Source: Golubevia sp. BC0850 (taxonomy: Eukaryota > Basidiomycota > Exobasidiomycetes > Golubeviales > Golubeviaceae). From it: DNA of 64,000 nt. A program made the translations under genes and the position numbers. Below, in pieces: positions 24,811 to 36,217 of this stretch. Below the pieces are notes generated by a model. The model made no database searches, was not told where the DNA came from, and worked only from the letters and a program-made list of their open reading frames with translations. How positions within the stretch are numbered: the first letter of the stretch is position 1; every line of letters begins with the position of its first letter. The stretch spans positions 284,845 through 348,844 of the forward strand of contig JAAVVG010000024.1 in NCBI GenBank assembly GCA_012976225.1, written 5' to 3'.

Positions 24811-25636
24811 TTGCTCCTGCAATCGAAGAAGTGAGTCCTTCAAGGAAAATTCCAGAAACTAGTGGTCCCCTACCGACGCTAATTCCTCCACCCTTCACTC
24901 TCGTGTCCTTCTCAGTCGGAAGAAACGTGATGTGCTCTCTCCAGTCTCTCTTCCTCAGAATATCTCAATAGTCCTCAAAGTCTCAAGTCTCAAAACGCTA
25001 TTTCAAAAGCGAAAAGCAGCTCCATTTCAAACTATCAATTCAAGCATAATAGACACTCATATCATGTTTCAAACTCAACTTTCCGTCTACATCATGATCA
25101 AAACGATTCCAAGAGCTGGTCTCTTCTAAATCAAACAAAAACTTTCCGTTTCTTTCTTACGCTTAGCTCTTTCCTTCTATTTCCTTCTCTCTTCCGCAGC
25201 AGCCTCTCAGTCCAGACTTCCCTTTTCGTTTTGCATTCTCTTTTTTTCTTCCTTCGTTCTTCGATGTAGCCTTTTGTGTCGACCTCTTTGGATCGCGTTC
25301 TTTGAATCATAACTTCCCTTTGTCATTGAAAGTATTTGAACGAGTAAAAGATGTGATGCACTAGTTGTTCTTTCTAGCAACATTGCTTCATAGAGTGAGG
25401 ATAAGCAAAGCGGAGGCTCCAAACAGAGAAAGGGACTACGCTTATCCAGTGCCTCTATAAAACTTTGCTAAAGTTGAGTCACTCAGAATACAAGCTAAAG
25501 ATCTGTAGCACGGTCTGATGGAAGGGTTGTTGGAGGGAAGAGAGAAAGAGAGAAGGAGGTGGCTGTGCTGCACGCCCCATGCACAGCCCTTTTGCTTGAG
25601 TCCAACGGCTTCCCCTCAAAATTCTACCTTTCATCA
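24811..25636. other. Intergenic region upstream of copy A
   Basis: Contains the 3' end of the SH3 gene and the distal promoter of the small Tyr/Gly-rich gene. Pyrimidine-rich at 25140-25270. A short inverted match (GGCTGTGC near 25561 and GCACAGCC near 25581) is present. This unique sequence ends exactly where the duplicated segment begins. Confidence 0.45.
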
Positions 25637-25680
25637 CATTCCATCGGTCGAAAAGAAATGGCTGTGTTCCACTAAAGAGG

Positions 25681-25688
25681 TATATAAG
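25681..25688 (+). promoter_or_regulatory. TATA box of copy A gene
   Basis: TATATAAG lies 99 bases upstream of the ATG at 25780, the usual spacing for a fungal TATA promoter. The leader then carries six perfect AACTC repeats at 25746-25775, just before the start codon. Both features are shared with copy B. Confidence 0.6.
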
Positions 25689-25779
25689 AGACGATCAAGT
25701 TGACCTTGAATGTTCTCCATCAAATCAACTTCTCATCTTTACACCAACTCAACTCAACTCAACTCAACTCAACTCAACA

Positions 25780-26294
25780 ATGTCTTACCCATCAGCCAAC
25801 CACTACGTTCCATCTACCTACCCAGGATCTCCAGATCTCAACCAATCTTCATATCCATCTAGTCCTTACTCTTCCGGATATGGATCTCCAGCTCCTGTTT
25901 CCAGGGGAGGAGAATCCAACTCTTACTACGGATCGTCGCCACCAGCAGTCAACTCTTCTCAGTATCCTCAGCAACAGCAAGTCCAGTATGACGCTCAGGG
26001 CAACCCGATCCCGATGGACGGAGAAAGAGGTCTGGGGACGATGGCAGCCGGTGGAATGATGGGATGGGGAGCCAACAAGCTCAGCGGGAACAAAGTCGGA
26101 GGAGGAAAGAGCTTCTTCGGAGGCGCTGTACTAGCTCAGGTTGGAAAGAAGGTTTACGAGAAGATGGACGAGAAGAAGAATGGAAAGCATGGTGAGTGGA
26201 CGACCTTGACTTTGATATGAGGGTGGGCTTCCATTCTGGATCTTCTTCTGACGACCAACTCTCCTGTACTCTTTTCACAGGCAAAAAGCACTAG
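25780..26294 (+). CDS. Small Tyr/Pro/Gly-rich protein, copy A
   Basis: Two exons (25780-26191 and 26281-26294) encode 141 residues; the second exon holds only the last few codons, ending GKKH. The first half is Tyr/Ser/Pro/Gln-rich and disordered (SSYPSSPYSSGYGSP, then a QQQQ run). The second half has a Gly-rich helical segment, MAAGGMMGWGANKLSGNK, followed by FFGGAVLAQVGKKVYEKMDEKK. This pattern recurs in small fungal proteins of unknown function, some stress-linked, and might contact membranes through the Gly-rich helix; that is inference. The gene has a strong TATA promoter, suggesting regulated high expression. An identical protein is encoded by copy B at 44083-44597. Confidence 0.85.
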
Positions 26295-26843
26295 ACGTTT
26301 CTAATCTTTCTACTTTGATGACTTCTCTCTAAGTCTCTAATGGACCATTTCCGTTTTCTTCTTTACCACAAGTTTCCTCTTTGTAAATCTGTGTCTCGAA
26401 CATTGTCCATATCATTCCAATCTGTATTCTCCAAGACAACCATCACTATCACTAAACTCAGCTGTATCATAATGATCCTTTCAATATTTTCACATCCTTT
26501 GTACTCTTTGAACCCTCGCAGACTGGCGCCATGGATCCGACCTTGCCTGAGTCGACTTCTTCGCAACCCCCCTTGATCCAGGTTCAACGCTCGAGGTCTC
26601 CCAATATCCGACCGACCTTCATTTCTAACGACACCAGACATTTGAAACTGAGCTATGACTTTGATCTATCTGTTCCAACTCTTGCATTTAGTTGCAACTT
26701 CAGTGTTTCGCGATCAGCTCAAAGACGCATAGGAAGAGGAATGAAGAAGGACTGTATGCATGAGGTCTAGATAACAAATTATAGAATACAAGGTTGATGA
26801 AACATGTGATGAACAGAAATCAGTACTGAGACTCGAAATGTGA

Positions 26844-28600
26844 TCAAGAGGTGAGACTTTTCTGAGCTGACCAGTGTGCTTTTCCAAATCTGCGAGAGAG
26901 AGAAAAGAGAAAAGAACGTCAGATCAAGGGCGAAAATGTGTGAAGTTGAATTGTTATTGAATTGTCTCCTCCTTTTGATACTCACGTGGCAGCTACGATT
27001 AGAGGGAAGATGATCGTGGCATCACAATAGACCTTGACGTTTTCTCCCCCTCGTTCTTTACTCTTGATCTTTCCCCAACTGATTGCTTCATCAGGTCTAG
27101 CTCCACTATCAGATCCATCGAATTCTTGACCAGTGTTGATATAGACAGCGTAGTCTGCACCATTTCTCTGCAAAAAAGAAGGGGGCGAAGTAGAGGAGAA
27201 AAAGACGAATGGTCAAACTCAAGCTATCTGAAGAGTGGATAGAACAGGCTTTCGACACAGCCTTTAACTCACAAATAACATGGCATTAGCGATTTGATGT
27301 TTGCAAACTCCGCCTCCCAAAACGATCATTCCAGCCTTCCTACTCTTGACGCTCATGTCGTTCAATCGTCGAATGTCTTTTACTAGATCAACTACCAAAC
27401 CAGGTGACTTATAAGAATGAAAGTAAAGCATATCTCCTAAAGATCCGTCTGTTAAAGCTGGACAGAATACTGGAATGTCATTCTGAATTATGGAGGCGAG
27501 GTGAACAAGAACGTCAATCAGGTGTGGGAAGAACATGAACGAGGTAGCAAGACCTTTGCCTCACTTGTCGAGCTATCACCGAACTCACCTTCCAAGCCCA
27601 ATAAAGCACACTGCTCTCATCATTAATTTCCTTCCCAAGTCTAGCAATCACCTTACTAGGAGTCCAAACTTCCTCAACATCATCTTTCCTCTCACTCCAC
27701 TCTTCTCTCATCTTATCCAAAATCGGCATCACCCAATCTTCGAATTTACAATAATTGTCATTCGGAACCAATAAATTCCCAATTCGATTCAAACCTTTCT
27801 TTCTAAGTTCCGACCCATCCAAACTGAATTCACCAAGATAGGTGGGACCTAAACATTTGATTAGATCTTCTTCTATACCTCCTGCTGTGGTCACTAGACA
27901 GGAAACGTATTTGTGTTTCACTAGGAACAGAATTATCTCTCGTAGACCTGAGGAAATTAGATTGGAAGTGAAACCTAGAAAGATGTTGCATTTAAGAGAA
28001 GATCGAAAGGTTGGATCTAGATGTTCTTCTGGTTCGGTGGTGGTGGGGAGCTCGTCTGATAATCTCCATTTCCGCTGGTAAGGGATTTGAATAGCAAGAA
28101 GGAGATCAGTAAAGAATCAGTAGGACTTCAAGAGGGAAGAATGATAGGAAGATTTCACTTTTAGAAAACTGTGGTCCTCTTTCGAGCTCCCTTAGAGAAA
28201 GGAGCTGCCATTCCACAACCTTCCCATGAGAGCTGTTTCTATGTTATTCTGAAATTAAATGTATGTTTAGAAGTTCTTAACCCTTGAATTTCTCTGCTGT
28301 TGCCCTCCTTCCCTTGTGCTTCAAGTTCTATCACCTGTTCCATTCTCCCTTGTCTTGTACACGTATACTGACCATCTTTTCAATAATCTCAATAGCTTTG
28401 CTAACGCCCGTAGCTTGAAAGCCAATACTACCAAAAGCACCCAACAATCCATGCAAATCCTGAGGTTGATCGAAATCAGGACCTTTGATTCTAGTGGTTC
28501 CCTCTGGAAGATCGGTAGAAGGTGCGAATACTGCTGCTTGAGCAGAGCTGCTCGCCGTGGAATCCGTTATTCCATTTTGCTGAGCTTGTTCTTGAGACAT
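26844..28600 (-). CDS. DYS1: Deoxyhypusine synthase
   Basis: Five exons (28373-28600, 27589-28074, 27273-27482, 26986-27167, 26844-26889) sum to 383 residues, close to the usual 370-390. The enzyme transfers the butylamine part of spermidine to one lysine of eIF5A, the first step of hypusine formation, using NAD. Diagnostic blocks are [58 protein letters not shown], and [24 protein letters not shown] followed by AISWGKI, which contains the active-site lysine. The C-terminus ends [14 protein letters not shown]. It starts only 163 bases from the oppositely transcribed E2 gene, so the two share a short promoter region. Confidence 0.95.
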
Positions 28601-28763
28601 TGATCCAATTTAGAGCAGCGATTGATGATTAGAATCGATTAGAACTGTTGGTTCAAACGTTGAGAGGCAACTTTCTCAGTTTTCCTTCTTGACCTCCTTC
28701 TCTTCCGTCCCACCAGTTTAAAATTTCAGGTCAAGAATACACTTTCAACTCAACGACTCAGTC

Positions 28764-31700
28764 ATGTCTGATTCAGAAATCAGGCAATTGCTAGAGATGG
28801 TTAGTACTTTCAATAAGGAGAGAGCAACAATCTAGAATCATCGACCACCTTGATCCCTCTACTTGACTCTCTCTCTCACTCTCTATCTCCTTCCCCTGCC
28901 TTTCATTATGTTCTTTTCTTTCATCAGGGTGCTACTCGTGCTCAAGCAATCGCAGCTCTAGCCAGCAAGAAGGACGTCATGGCAGCAGCAGAAGCTATCT
29001 TCGATGGTCAATTCAATGATCTCAGCGAAGAAGAATTGAAGGCGGGAGAAGAAGTGGCGGCAGCTGGATCAGATGAGGAAATGCCAGATTTCAACTCTGA
29101 CGATCAAGACTCTGAAGATTACGGAGATGATGACATGGGCGCAGGAGGCGACATGATGGGTGAGTGACTTAGCAGTGGGTCGAGAAGCACATAGAACGAA
29201 TTGGGTCGTATTGAGAGTGATGAGAGGTATTGAAATTGGTCTATCTTGGCTTGACAGACCTTTTTCGATCGTCAGAGGATGGGTGGGAGAATCATGAGGT
29301 GGTGGCGTTATTGAGGTTGTGAGACGACAAAGAGCAGTAGTGCTTGAAGGAAAGACCTCCCTTATCTCTCTGTGCTTTGCTTGCTTGCTAAAGTCGAGGA
29401 GTATTTCGAGCATTGAAGATCACTTGTTTCTGTGCATTGTTCTCATTGGGAGACCAGAGGGCAGCAGGAAGGGCAGCGCAGGTGATTCCATTCGCTCCCA
29501 ATTTACTAACCTCGTCTCTCCTCACCTCGAACAACAGAAGACTTTCGTGACGACAACGAAGCCATTGATAATGATCCTTATGCTAACATTGAGATGAGCA
29601 AGGATCGTGTCTCAGAGGTGATCGAGGTGGAAGAAGACGCCAGTACTTACAAAGTTCAAGGTTTATTGACAGCTCCTTCAACTTCCTCTGAAATCTCTCA
29701 AAAGAAAGAGATTGTAGCTGAAGAGATGACTAGAAGTGAATGGATGAAGGGTTGTGCTGAAGGATCAGAGAACAATGTGAGTATACTTATCTATTCTAGC
29801 TTGACCACTTCTTTTCTGACCTTTTGAGATATCCCCTTCGCTTCTTCTCAACAGCATCTGTTCTCAGTCTTTCAGTCTTTAACTGGTCCTTCAAGCTGTC
29901 CTTCCTGTGGAACTGAATCAAATCAAGTCCTAAGTCCTTCTTCGATTCTTCTGATCTTGCCAACTTTCTACTCTCTAATCTCTCATTTGGATGAACCTGG
30001 AATCGTTTCAGTCATCTGTTCAAAATGTTCAACTCATTTCTGTCGTGGTTGTAAATCGGCTCTCAAAGAAGCTGAAACGGAAGAATACGTCGGAAAAGGA
30101 AAAGGAAAAGGAAGAGCTTCTGCTTCTGGAAACGAGAAATCGACTACTCCTGAATATGAAAGATTGAGAAGATTACTTCACTGTGGAGCTCTTCAATCTG
30201 CTGTTCTAGGAGTCGGATTGGCTCAAGTTGAAAGGCTCTTCCCTGATCATCCTTCAAATGTTAGGAAATCACAGAAAGCAGATTCTTCGGTCACTGGAAC
30301 TAAGAGAGGAACGACCAAAGCTAATGGAGATGATTTGATGGGCCATATGGGTGCTAGAGGTGGTGGAAGGAAAAATGCTGCTGGGACTGGATTTGGTGGA
30401 GCTGCTGGTTCTTCTGATTTCGCTTGGCAAAAGGCTGCTGCTGAGAAGCAGAAACTTCACGATCAGTCTGTGAGTTCGAGTCCTCCATCTCGAAAGCTTT
30501 TCTCTTTTTCTCCTGATCCATTGTTTCTCCTGATCACTTCAACAGGTCCAACTCGCTCTCGAAGGAATCCGTTATTACCTGCCAAGTCATTCTAGAGAAA
30601 TGGATCCTTACAAGAGAGGAGCAGTCGAGACTGATTGGATGGTAGAAATCTCAGCCATCGCTCATATCAGAAGACGTTTCTTACCAATCGCTGGGAGACT
30701 TCTGGCTACCAACTCTCTATCTGATATGCTGGACAGAAAGGAACTCTACACTGAACTCTTCGAATGGATGAAGGCTTTCTCTGCTCATGAAGCTCTTGGA
30801 GCTCTCTTGGCTCAACCTTTAATGCTTCCAAGAAAGATCGAGTACAGAGCTGTTAAGAATGGAAGTAGAGAGAAGGTTGTCACTTTTGAAGGAAGTGCCG
30901 GTCCTAGAGAGTTGACTGAATCTATCGTGAGTAGTCGAACTCCTTGACAGATCTTCGAGCGTCTTTCTGATCTTCTACACTTTGATTTCCAATCTGTCTC
31001 AATAGGTCAAACAATGCAGAACACTTCTAGACACCAACGAGAAGGAAACCAGACGTCGTGAAGCTGCTGCCAGAGCAGCGGCGGAAGCAGCTGGATTGGA
31101 TCTAGAAGCCGAAGAGGAAGAAGAAAAGAAAGAAGCCGAATTGAGAGGTCCTGTGGTCGAAGAGGTACCAGAGATGGACGACAATCAGAAACTAGTCGAA
31201 TTCTGCAAGTTCTTCATCAACACAATTGCAGGTATCGATTCATCTCTTGGTCGTACTAAAGGAGCTGATTTCATCGATCGTCTACTCAACGAAGTTGGAG
31301 CCGTCAACATCTCTTCTTCTTCAAGTTCCAAAAGGATTTACGATCTATCTCCCCTCGAACAGATCACTGCTTATGAGAAATGGGCCAAGACTGAAGTCTT
31401 CGCTGAAGCAGACATGCTTCTACCCGTAGCTTCTTCTTCTGCTCCTGCTGATGAAGGGGCAGTCGCTGCGCAATACGAGCACGTTCTCAACTCTTCGATC
31501 GCTTCTGCCTTTGGAACAGATGACGCTAAGAGATCTCTGGTAATCAGTAAGGAGTTGGCTAGTCTCAGAGTTTCGCTCCCTTCCCTCTATCATGGTGCTA
31601 TCTGGCTGAGAGTGGACGAAGCTAGGGTGGATTTGTTGAAATGTTGCATCGCAGGACCAGAAGGTGAGTTGCAATGAAGGCTTCGGTCCATCGAAGATAT

Positions 31701-32978
31701 CGGTCTTGCAACTCATTCTTACCGATTCTCTTCCCTTCTTTCCCTCCTCGAATGATTTCTCAGGTTCTCCTTACGATTCTGGACTCTTCATGTTCGACAT
31801 CTTCCTTCCTGGACCGTACAATCAGAATCCGCCTCTGATGAAGATTACCACAACCAAGGGAGGTACGATGAGATTCAATCCTAATCTCTATGCAGACGGA
31901 AAAGTCTGTCTTTCTCTGTTGGGTGAGTGTCTCGACGAGAACAGGCTGCAGTGTGCTTTAGAACGCCTGGAATCTAATTCTGACCCCACCTTTTCTTACT
32001 CGCTCTCTTTCACAGGAACTTGGTCTGGGCCTGTGAGTATTGGTATCCAATGTACGGAGAAGTGAAGCGGAGGGATTTCGCCTCGAAGCTCTTGTACTTG
32101 CCCTATAGTCTAACTTACCCCTACTCACAATCTGGTTTTGTCTCCTTCCTCAGGGTTGGGTTCCTGGAAAGTCGACTCTGCTTCAAGTGCTTCTCTCGGT
32201 TCAAAGTCTCGTCATGGGTAAGTTTTGGATCTCCTTCGAGAACAATTTGAAACCAGCTCTGATTTCTGTCCTTCTTCGTTTCTCTCTAGGTGTGGACGAG
32301 CCTTGTGCAAATGAACCAGGCTGGGAATCTAAGATCGGTACTACAAGTAGTACAGCTTACTCAAGAAATGTCAGAAGAATGACTGCAGATGTCGCTAGTG
32401 AGTTCAAGTGGACGTTACCTCTCTTTCCCTACAATTGAGAAACCATTCTGGAAGTCGGGATTCTCTACTCCGTCCAACTCTGGGCAGAACTCCTGCGTGT
32501 CTTCATCTCTCGCTAACCTCTCTCTCATCTCCATTCCTTCACTTTCCCCCTTCAGTGCTGTCGAATTTGGTCTCGCCTCCAGAACCTTGGAGAGCTGTGG
32601 TCCAGGGTCATTTCAAGAACAAGGGACCTTCTATCATTAAGCTGCTTGACAAGTGGCTGGAAGAAGACGACGGAAGAGCCTTAGCTGGTGACGGACATGT
32701 TTACATGAATCAACCAGCAGGTCCTCCTGCAAATTCAACTCAAGCCGCTGCATCTCTTGCTGCTGTTCGCGCTGCTTTCCCTTCCGGTGGAAAGAACACT
32801 AGAAGTTCAGCTGCTGCTCTCGCTGAAGCCAGCCCTCCAACGAAGTTTGGGAAAGACGGTGAGTCTAAGCTGTGAGATTGAAAGATCAAGTCTTCTTTTT
32901 CTGACCCGAAATCCCTCTTTGTTATGCTCTTCAGTTCTGGAGATACGTAAACGCATCGCGGCCTTGATGGGCGGGTAA
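28764..32978 (+). CDS. UBA-domain ubiquitin-conjugating enzyme of BIRC6 type
   Basis: Twelve exons give 951 residues in one frame. The N-terminus is a UBA domain (IRQLLEMGATRAQAIAALA), followed by acidic linkers. Near residues 180-240 a zinc-binding patch appears, with CPSCG and CSKCSTHFCRGC. The middle is a long helical region. The C-terminal third is a UBC fold of the large BIRC6 class: [55 protein letters not shown] with the catalytic cysteine in GKVCLSLL, then KSTLLQVLLSVQSLVM and the CANEPGWE motif. No BIR domain is seen. It probably joins ubiquitin to targets recognised through the UBA and zinc modules; substrates cannot be told. Exon 8 (32016-32032) is only 17 bases. It is head to head with deoxyhypusine synthase. 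Confidence 0.88.
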
Positions 32979-33278
32979 GCTGTTCCTCAGATCCCTTCTC
33001 TTTCACTCCTTTCGAAACGGTCTCTTGATTCTCCAATTCAAAATTCAAACCTTTCTCATTTGCCTCATAAATGTACTATCACTCAATGCTTCTAAGCTAA
33101 ATCGACCTTCATCACCTTCGATTGAGTGGGCGGCAAAACTGAGCATAACACGCTCGAACCTAGCATTGTGCTTCAAGCTTCAAGCTCAAGCTTTCAAGTC
33201 CCGCTGGCTCTTTGATATAAAGGTCAGGTCGCATCATACTTTTCTCTTCTTTCCCTCTTCTCTCTTAACCCTGCCATC

Positions 33279-34478
33279 ATGCCTTCCTCTCAAAAACAAG
33301 AACTCAAAGTCGCATCGGCTGCTGATGAACTCGTCGGTATCAAAGATCCTAAATTAGGTTTCTCTTCAAGCCTGACTCAATACGTCGTCTTTCTGATTAC
33401 TACCTGGTTCGGAGTTTTAACTTCCTTGCCCTATCTTATCATGAATCCCTTTACTTTGCTTCCAGGAGTGATCCTGTTCGCAAGTCTTAGCTCTGGCTTA
33501 ATGCTGGTTCTTCTCTTCGTTACTACTTTACTCAATCAACGTTGGGTCAAGAAGTTGTTCGCTCCAGACGGAGTTAGTTACGTCAACGCTCGTGAGTAAA
33601 AGTTAGATCACCATCCGCGTCGAGTGAGCACTCGCTGAAGCGGCTTTCTTCTTCTTTCCCCTCAGCCTATCCTGGAATCTGGAAGAGTATCACCACTGAT
33701 ATCAAAAACTCTGCTTACTCAACCCTTTCTGGAGAGAAAGATCTCCAAGCGACAACCGCAAGCAAAGTAGTTTTCGACTTAGAGGTGCGTGCTTTTTCGT
33801 TCTCGTTCGTTCCTTCTTCAACTACCCTCCGACTTTTACCCTTCCTGACCAATCTTCATTTTTTCGATTTCTTCTCGTCTTTATAGGTAGCCAAGCTTCT
33901 CATGTGTGTCGCCGCTCTCACTTACGAAGGATCTTTTCCAAAAATTGAGAATGAAATCGAAAAGGAAGCCAAGCGTCAACGCGTCTCCGAGTCTGACTCC
34001 AACGAGTTGGAGAATGCTGAAGGAGGAGATCTTCTATCCGAGGCTATCGGAATCACAAAAGCAGAGAAGGCTTTTCACTCAGTTGACGAGTCTAGTCCTT
34101 TCATTCACCGTACTGCCTTATCAGAGCTGGGTCTTCTATACAAACCTCTCTCTTTCTTAAGTACGAAAACATCCAGTTTATCCGGAGCATTCTTCAAGCG
34201 CGACTCCGATTTCATCATCCTCGCTTTCAAGGTAAGTAGGAGCTCGTGTCAATAGCACTTGCGCAACTGTCCTGGTCTCACCTTCTTTCCACCCTCTCCA
34301 TCGACAGGGTACTAATCCTGCCGAGTTCTCAGAGTGGATTATCGACTTCACTTATGCTTACGCACCCGATCCTACGTGAGTTGAGAAAGAAGACAGGAAG
34401 TCAAAGCAAGAAGCAAAGGAGAGAGAGGCGAAGTCTAGTCCCCAACTTGAAGATCCATCCGAACTGATCTGGAACTGG

Positions 34479-34509
<31 letters not shown>

Positions 34510-35876
34510 CTTGTAGCTACTTGAATGGTTACGGAGGTGAGTGATTTCTACCGCTCTTGATTTCGATCTCAACCTCGACAGTCGCCCTGATCTTCTTCCT
34601 CTCCCGTCTCCCCAATCAACCAAATCTCACGAAAGGCGTTCACAAAGGATTCTACTCAAATATCTTTACCCAGCCCAAAGATGCCAAAGGATCTGGTGTT
34701 CTCCCATACTCGTCCATATGCAAAGGAATCAAAACAATCGCTCGTGATTTGCAGAGACACAACGGAGGAAAGCAAATTCAACTCTGGGTAACTGGTCATT
34801 CTTTAGGTTAGCTCACTTCTCTTTCATCTGTTTTTTAAGCCTTTCCTTCTTATCGGTCTCTCATCTGACCGTAATCTTCTTCCCTTGCTGTCTTCCTAGG
34901 TTGCGGTCTAGCTTCTGCATTTTTCGCTCGCGCTATCCAATCCCCAAATGACTTTGGCCGCTATGACGATGCCAAAGCTGGAAGAAGAAGAGATTTGATC
35001 GCAGTTAGAGATGCATACCTCTGTGGGTCGAGTCTCGGAAGAAACGAGTGGGAGCTTGGAACCGAGTGTTTCGTTTCAAATTGGATTCTCATCTGCTTTC
35101 TTTCTTTCTCTTTCCTTTCTTTCTCTGACCTCTAATTATGCTGCTGGCCTCAACACCGATGATAGTTGCCGCTCCCATCTTCGGAGACTACGCAAGCAAG
35201 AAGGCTTTCAACTCTGCTATCAAAGGAGGTCACGGAAAATTGAACAAACCGTCTATGCTTTTCCGCGTCACAAACAATGCTGACATCGTAGCCACTGGTA
35301 AGTTTGTCAATTGAATCACCTGAATGCTCCTTTTGATCTCTTCGCTGACCTGAAAATTCGAACTCTCACCGGCCTAGGACTCCCTCAAGGAGGCGATTCC
35401 ATCCAGGCTTCGACCGCATTTACCAATCCACTCAACCAATTTAACTTCGCCCATTTAGGTACCGAAATTAAGATGAAGGCCGGAAAGGCTTCTACCTTCG
35501 GTCCTACCCTTCTAGACTCCAACGCAAGAGTTCAAGTAGGTCTCGTTCTTGTGAACCTCGACGAGTCTCGCAATCTGACTCTTTCTTCTCTTTACTTTTC
35601 CCACCCGGTCTGCAGATTCTCTCTCACCTCAAAGGAGATGGAACCGGCCCCGAAATCAAGTTGAAATGGTACTACAACGTCATGGAAAAGCTTCCATTCT
35701 TCGGAAGGTGAGTTCTAGCCAGCTAAAGCCTACGTTTCAAGGTTCCATGACTAACGCACTTCTTCTCTCCTTTCAGAATCGTCTCTCACGGAACTAGTTT
35801 CTACTGGAGAAAGTTGAACCAAGTTCAAGCTACTTCTGGAAACGACCAAATGCCATATGAGAACTCTTGGTTCTAG
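33279..35876 (+). CDS. Membrane-anchored class 3 lipase (alpha/beta hydrolase)
   Basis: Eleven exons sum to 546 residues. Two hydrophobic segments near the N-terminus (LTQYVVFLITTWFGVLTSLPYLI and a following LLPGVILFASLSSGLMLVLLFV) would anchor the enzyme in a membrane. The catalytic part shows FIILAFKGTNPAEFSEWIIDF (oxyanion region) and WVTGHSLGCGLASAFFA, with the nucleophile serine in GHSLG. FRVTNNADIVATGLP is near the catalytic Asp, and ISHGTSFYW-type VSHGTSFYW provides the likely catalytic His near the end. This matches triacylglycerol lipase class 3. Exon 5 (34517-34536) has only 20 bases and follows a CT-rich intron tract. Substrate, whether storage lipid or membrane lipid, cannot be inferred. 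Confidence 0.9.
34474..34505 (+). repeat. CT microsatellite in a lipase intron
   Basis: A run of about a dozen CT units in the intron before the 20-base exon 5. It supplies the pyrimidine tract for the acceptor TTGTAG at 34516. Confidence 0.7.
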
Positions 35877-36217
35877 TCTTAGGACTTTAAAATGGGTCTT
35901 TATGACTTCCTTAAGTTTTTGGATCCCCTTTCGACTCTCAGCAGTTGGATAAATTTTTCTGTTTTCTGATCCTTTACGAAATAGTCCTTTCCCCACCATC
36001 CACTGTTCTCAAGTTCTCTAGCCTCTCCTGTAGATTCGTAACCAAAGCCCAATGTTCTCGTTTTTCTCCAAACCCAAAGCAAATCGCAACCGAATAAAAG
36101 TTTCTCTTTACTCTGAATCAGTTTCTTGTGGACCCGAGAAGAAGAATTGTTACATTACTCAAAACCACCTCTTACATTCTCCAATTTCGTTTTCTCGCTC
36201 TCCATCCTCTCCTCCGT
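35877..36217. other. Convergent 3' region of lipase and RPN9
   Basis: About 340 bases between two convergent genes. It should hold both 3' UTRs and polyadenylation sites; an AATAAA is present on the plus strand at 36093-36098 (CCGAATAAAAG). No gene seen. Confidence 0.5.

Larger units (their letters stand above)
25637..26589 (+). repeat. Copy A of a 953-base near-identical inverted duplication
   Basis: This segment is repeated in reverse complement at 43788-44740 with the same length and no gap. By hand alignment I find three differences, at 25657 (A here, G in copy B), 26492 (A versus C) and 26505 (T versus C), so identity is about 99.7%. It covers the core promoter, the 5' leader, both exons, the intron and about 295 bases after the stop codon of the gene at 25780. 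No terminal inverted repeats or target-site duplications are visible at the ends. Confidence 0.95.

Noticed and set aside
25746-25775. Short repeat array resembling CRISPR
   Set aside because: Five-base units with no spacers, in a fungal 5' leader; it is a microsatellite.
25637-26589. Duplicated segment as a transposon
   Set aside because: No transposase, terminal inverted repeats or target-site duplications; content is an ordinary two-exon gene with its UTRs.
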